Shown here one piece after another: positions 32,262 through 34,904 of a stretch of 34,904 nucleotides of DNA. The DNA comes from Eggerthellaceae bacterium (GTDB lineage: Bacteria > Actinomycetota > Coriobacteriia > Coriobacteriales > Eggerthellaceae), in the NCBI GenBank assembly GCA_017511465.1, contig JAFWJU010000108.1, forward strand, positions 1-34,904. Direction: 5' to 3'. Every line of letters starts with the position of its first letter. Positions within the stretch are counted from its first letter, which is position 1. The notes beneath the pieces are model-generated. The model searched no databases. It saw only the letters and a program-made list of their open reading frames with translations, and was not told the DNA's origin. The translations under genes and the position numbers were made by a program.

Positions 32262-32317
32262 GCGATTCCCTTTCGCGAATATAATGTTTTGAGAATTATA
32301 ACAAGGGGGAGGCTTCC
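32262..32317. promoter_or_regulatory. AT-rich divergent promoter region
   Basis: A 56-bp gap between two divergent genes, much more AT-rich than its surroundings. It contains overlapping TATAAT-like boxes in both directions, with ATAAT and ATTAT inverted around GTTTTGAGA (about 32281-32300). Each gene has its own ribosome site at the edge. Shared control of the galactoside operon and the GT-B-like gene is likely. A single -35/-10 pair could not be fixed. Confidence 0.5.
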
Positions 32318-33772
32318 ATGGCAGACCGCGCCGCCGTCATCTTCGGAAACGAAATCGATGCCCGCACGTATGCGAAGGCATGCAAATCGAAGGCCAAGTA
32401 CGCACACAAGTTTGGATGCGATGGCAGCGAAACGTGCCATCTGCAAATTGACGACCTTCCCGTCGTGGGCGACCGCTTCGGCGGCAAGTGGCTACGCCCG
32501 GCTTTTGCCGATGCCAGCGCCGATTTCTCCACCATCAATAACCCCGTCGTCATAGGCAACATCCGCATGGGATTCGGCCATTACCGCATCGCCATGGCCA
32601 TGGCATCGGCTGCGGCGGCCATGGGATACACGCCTCTGTGGTTCGACCTCATGGGTTTCCCCGACACGGCAGCGACGAAGCTCATCGCACAGCAGAACGA
32701 GCTGTACTCTTTGGGCTCGCGCCTATCTCAGAAGGTGTGGCTGTTCAACAAGCTGGTGTGGGAACCGCTGAACTCGGAAGGTTTCCGCAAACTGACATAC
32801 AACGCCGCCGACCAGAAATCCGCCGAGCTCATGGTCGCGCCGTACGCCGACCTTCCACGAGACATCCCGTTCATCGGCACGCACGCCTGGCCTGCGCAAG
32901 CCGCCGTGCATGCGGGCCTGACCAACGTCGTCAACGCCATTCCCGACAACTGGCCCATGGCACTGCACCTTGCCGAAGGCTCCACGCATGCCGTGCAGAC
33001 TCCCTCGGCATATTTCGGCTACAAGGCGTTACGGGGCATGGACAAGAAACGCCAGCTTAAACCCATGCCTGACGGCTCCCTGTACTACACGGGCCATTTC
33101 ATCGACCACGAGCTGGTGCTGAACATTCCGTTCGACTGCTCCCGCCGCACAGACCGTGCCCAAGGCGCCGGCCCTATCCGCTACCTGCTGACCGTGGGCG
33201 GTGCGGGTGCGCAGCAAGACCTGTTCAGCGCCATCATCGAGCACGTTCTGCCCTATGTCGAACGCGACGAGGCGGCGCTGTTCGTCAACGTCGGCGACCA
33301 TGCCGACGTATGGGAATCGCTGCGCGCATCGATTCCCGCACTCTCCCAGGCAACGTGCCATTTCAACGACTTCGACGAGGTGTCGGCATTCGCCGAGGCG
33401 GCGCTCGACGGTCCCGTGACCGGCGTGCATGCATTCGGCGATAGCGACATCTTCGCAGCCGTGTACATGACCAACCTGCTCATGCGGGCATGCGATTTGC
33501 TCGTGACCAAGCCGAGCGAGCTGGCGTACTATCCCGTGCCGAAGCTGATGATCAAGCGTGTCGGCGGCCACGAAGCTTGGGGAGCCGTCCGCGCCGCTGA
33601 AATCGGCGACGGCACATACGAGCTCGAGACGGTGCCCGAGATTTGCGCATGGATCGACCTCGTGCAGGCGAACCCCGACGTCATCGCCGAGATGTGCGAC
33701 AACATCGAAGCTGCCGATGCCGTAGGCACATACGACGGCGCCTACCGTGTCGTGCGCCTGGCATGCGAGTAG
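32318..33772 (+). CDS. GT-B-like protein of unknown function
   Basis: 484-residue protein that I do not recognise as a named family. The N-terminal half has VVIGNIRMGFGHYRIAMAMA (about residues 76-95), like the glycine/histidine loop of GT28-type glycosyltransferases such as MGDG synthase. The C-terminal half begins with LLTVGGAGAQQDLFSAIIEH (about 290-309) and later has DLLVTKPSELAYYPVPKL, which resembles the donor-sugar site of the same group. It has no signal peptide or strong membrane helix. An excellent GGGGGAGG ribosome site precedes the ATG. It is divergent from, and probably co-regulated with, the alpha-galactoside operon, so a role in glycolipid or galactosyl transfer is a reasonable but unproven idea. 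Confidence 0.7.
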   Translation: MADRAAVIFGNEIDARTYAKACKSKAKYAHKFGCDGSETCHLQIDDLPVVGDRFGGKWLRPAFADASADFSTINNPVVIGNIRMGFGHYRIAMAMASAAAAMGYTPLWFDLMGFPDTAATKLIAQQNELYSLGSRLSQKVWLFNKLVWEPLNSEGFRKLTYNAADQKSAELMVAPYADLPRDIPFIGTHAWPAQAAVHAGLTNVVNAIPDNWPMALHLAEGSTHAVQTPSAYFGYKALRGMDKKRQLKPMPDGSLYYTGHFIDHELVLNIPFDCSRRTDRAQGAGPIRYLLTVGGAGAQQDLFSAIIEHVLPYVERDEAALFVNVGDHADVWESLRASIPALSQATCHFNDFDEVSAFAEAALDGPVTGVHAFGDSDIFAAVYMTNLLMRACDLLVTKPSELAYYPVPKLMIKRVGGHEAWGAVRAAEIGDGTYELETVPEICAWIDLVQANPDVIAEMCDNIEAADAVGTYDGAYRVVRLACE

Positions 33773-33835
33773 ACTCGGCGGGCATTGGCGACGCGCGACA
33801 GAGCGGTACGTGAAAGCCCACTTAGCGAAACGCAT

Positions 33836-33864
33836 GCGACAAGATGCGCTTGCTCCGCTATGAT
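33836..33864 (+). promoter_or_regulatory. candidate promoter of the MBOAT gene
   Basis: GCGACA (33836-33841, 4 of 6 matches to the -35 consensus) and TATGAT (33859-33864, 5 of 6 matches to the -10) are spaced 17 bp. This would give a leader of about 48 nt before the ATG at 33919. Confidence 0.5.
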
Positions 33865-33918
33865 GCAAAGGTTGTTATCCCCTATGTAGTAACGGATTTG
33901 CGCATCTAGATATCTGCC

Positions 33919-34904
33919 ATGGTCTTCTCGAGCTCGGTGTTCCTGTTCGCGTTCCTGCCCGTCTTCCTGGCGCTGTACTTCCTCATGCCCAAACGCGCCG
34001 CCAAGAACGCGTGGCTGCTGGCCGCGAGCCTGGTGTTCTACGCGTGGGGCGAGCCGGTCTACGTGCTGCTCATGGTGGCCTCCATCCTGGCCAACTGGCT
34101 GTTCGGGCTGGCGCTGGGCAAGTCCGGCGCGCCTGCCGGGAGGAAGGCGCTGCTCGCCTGCGCCGTGGCGTTCAACTGCCTGGTCATAGGCTTCTTCAAG
34201 TACGAGGGGTTCGTGGCGGCAAACATCAACGCCCTATTGGGCGCAGGCGTTGTTCCCGATTTGGAGCTGCCGCTGCCCATAGGCATCTCCTTCTACACGC
34301 TGCAGGCGCTCTCCTACGTCGTCGACGTGTACCGCCGCGAGGTCGATCCGCAGCGCAACGTCGCCTACCTGGGCATGTACGTCGCCTGCTTCCCGCAGCT
34401 GATCGCCGGGCCCATCGTGCGCTACCAGACCATCCAGGACCAGGTGGTCGGCAGGAAGGAGACGCTCGCCGGCTTCGCCGACGGCATGCGCCTGTTCGCG
34501 GTGGGCCTGGCCAAGAAGGCGCTCCTGGCCAACACCGTCGCCATGCTCGCCGACAAGATGGTCGCGATGGGCGGGCCCGGGATCGGCGCGGTTGGCGCCT
34601 GGGCGGGGCTTTTGGCCTACACGTTCCAGATCTTCTTCGACTTCTCGGGCTACTCCGACATGGCGATAGGCCTGGGGCGCATGATGGGCTTCAAGTACCT
34701 GCGCAACTTCAACTACCCCTACATATCCCGCTCGATCACCGAGTTCTGGAGGCGCTGGCACATATCGCTTTCCACCTTCTTCCGCGACTACGTCTACATC
34801 CCGCTGGGCGGCTCCCGCTGCTCCAGGGCCCGCAACGCCCTCAACATCGCCATCGTGTGGGCGATAACGGGCCTGTGGCACGGGGCGGCGTGGAACTACG
34901 TGGG
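33919..34904 (+). CDS. MBOAT-family O-acyltransferase (AlgI/PatA-like), cut by window end
   Basis: At least 328 residues, with no stop before the window ends. It is a polytopic membrane enzyme that moves acyl (often acetyl) groups onto exported polysaccharide or cell-wall sugars. Motifs: N-terminal FSSSVFLFAFLPVFLALYF, then PIGISFYTLQALSYVVDVYR, FPQLIAGPIVRY, FFDFSGYSDMAIGLGRMMGF, FWRRWHISLSTFFRDYVYIPLGG and the catalytic-His motif GLWHGAAWN near the end. These are the classical AlgI/DltB blocks. The start ATG has no clear ribosome site. Codon use is more uniformly G/C-ending than in neighbouring genes. A partner SGNH/AlgX-like protein would be expected downstream of the window. Confidence 0.92.
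   Translation, partial: MVFSSSVFLFAFLPVFLALYFLMPKRAAKNAWLLAASLVFYAWGEPVYVLLMVASILANWLFGLALGKSGAPAGRKALLACAVAFNCLVIGFFKYEGFVAANINALLGAGVVPDLELPLPIGISFYTLQALSYVVDVYRREVDPQRNVAYLGMYVACFPQLIAGPIVRYQTIQDQVVGRKETLAGFADGMRLFAVGLAKKALLANTVAMLADKMVAMGGPGIGAVGAWAGLLAYTFQIFFDFSGYSDMAIGLGRMMGFKYLRNFNYPYISRSITEFWRRWHISLSTFFRDYVYIPLGGSRCSRARNALNIAIVWAITGLWHGAAWNYV

Overview
The window is about 34.9 kb of GC-rich, gene-dense bacterial DNA. Gene families and codon style suggest an actinobacterium of the class Coriobacteriia (a gut Eggerthellaceae/Coriobacteriaceae-type organism). This is an inference from gene content; there is no rRNA or other taxonomic marker here. No tRNA, rRNA, CRISPR array, transposase or phage gene was seen, and no gene-free stretch exceeds 300 bp.

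Layout. (1) 1-5.7 kb, minus strand: a small membrane protein, then a self-contained fructose PTS operon, fruK-fruAB-ptsH-ptsI, ending in a strong hairpin. (2) 5.8-12.7 kb: a MurT-type Mur ligase without a GatD neighbour; a divergent short UvrA-like ABC ATPase lacking the UvrB-binding domain; a histidine-rich MarR regulator with its own palindromic operators; a GT4 glycosyltransferase; and a winged-helix protein with an N-terminal four-cysteine motif. (3) 12.8-21 kb: a HelD-type helicase, an S66 LD-carboxypeptidase lipoprotein, a 14-TM-type MFS exporter, a membrane sulfatase/LTA-synthase-like protein, and a lipoprotein gene split by an in-frame TGA. (4) 21-26.8 kb, minus strand: the cobalamin nucleotide-loop cluster cbiB-cobD-cobT-cobU-cobS-cobC, most genes overlapping by 4-13 nt. 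(5) 26.9-32.3 kb, minus strand: an alpha-galactoside operon (GPH transporter, GH36 alpha-galactosidase, galactokinase, short galactose-1-phosphate uridylyltransferase). (6) 32.3-34.9 kb, plus strand: a GT-B-like protein of unknown function, then an MBOAT O-acyltransferase cut by the window end.

How the genes work together. The fructose operon carries EI and HPr with the fructose-specific permease and 1-phosphofructokinase, so fructose could be taken up to fructose-1,6-bisphosphate with products of this operon alone. The galactoside operon would import melibiose/raffinose-type sugars, release galactose and feed it into the Leloir pathway (no galE here). The cobalamin genes cover aminopropanol-phosphate attachment and lower-ligand assembly.

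Most unusual signal. Two long palindromic elements (17581-17762 and 22950-23123) share a core of about 98 bp at roughly 89% identity, yet have unrelated terminal arms that are self-complementary within each copy. One copy exactly fills the gap between two convergent genes. The other lies inside cobU and is translated as about 58 extra residues without breaking the frame. Other items worth a look are a degenerate CobU domain fused to CobC, a cysteine-rich domain fused to CobT, the TGA-split lipoprotein, and the His-rich MarR with its operator array.
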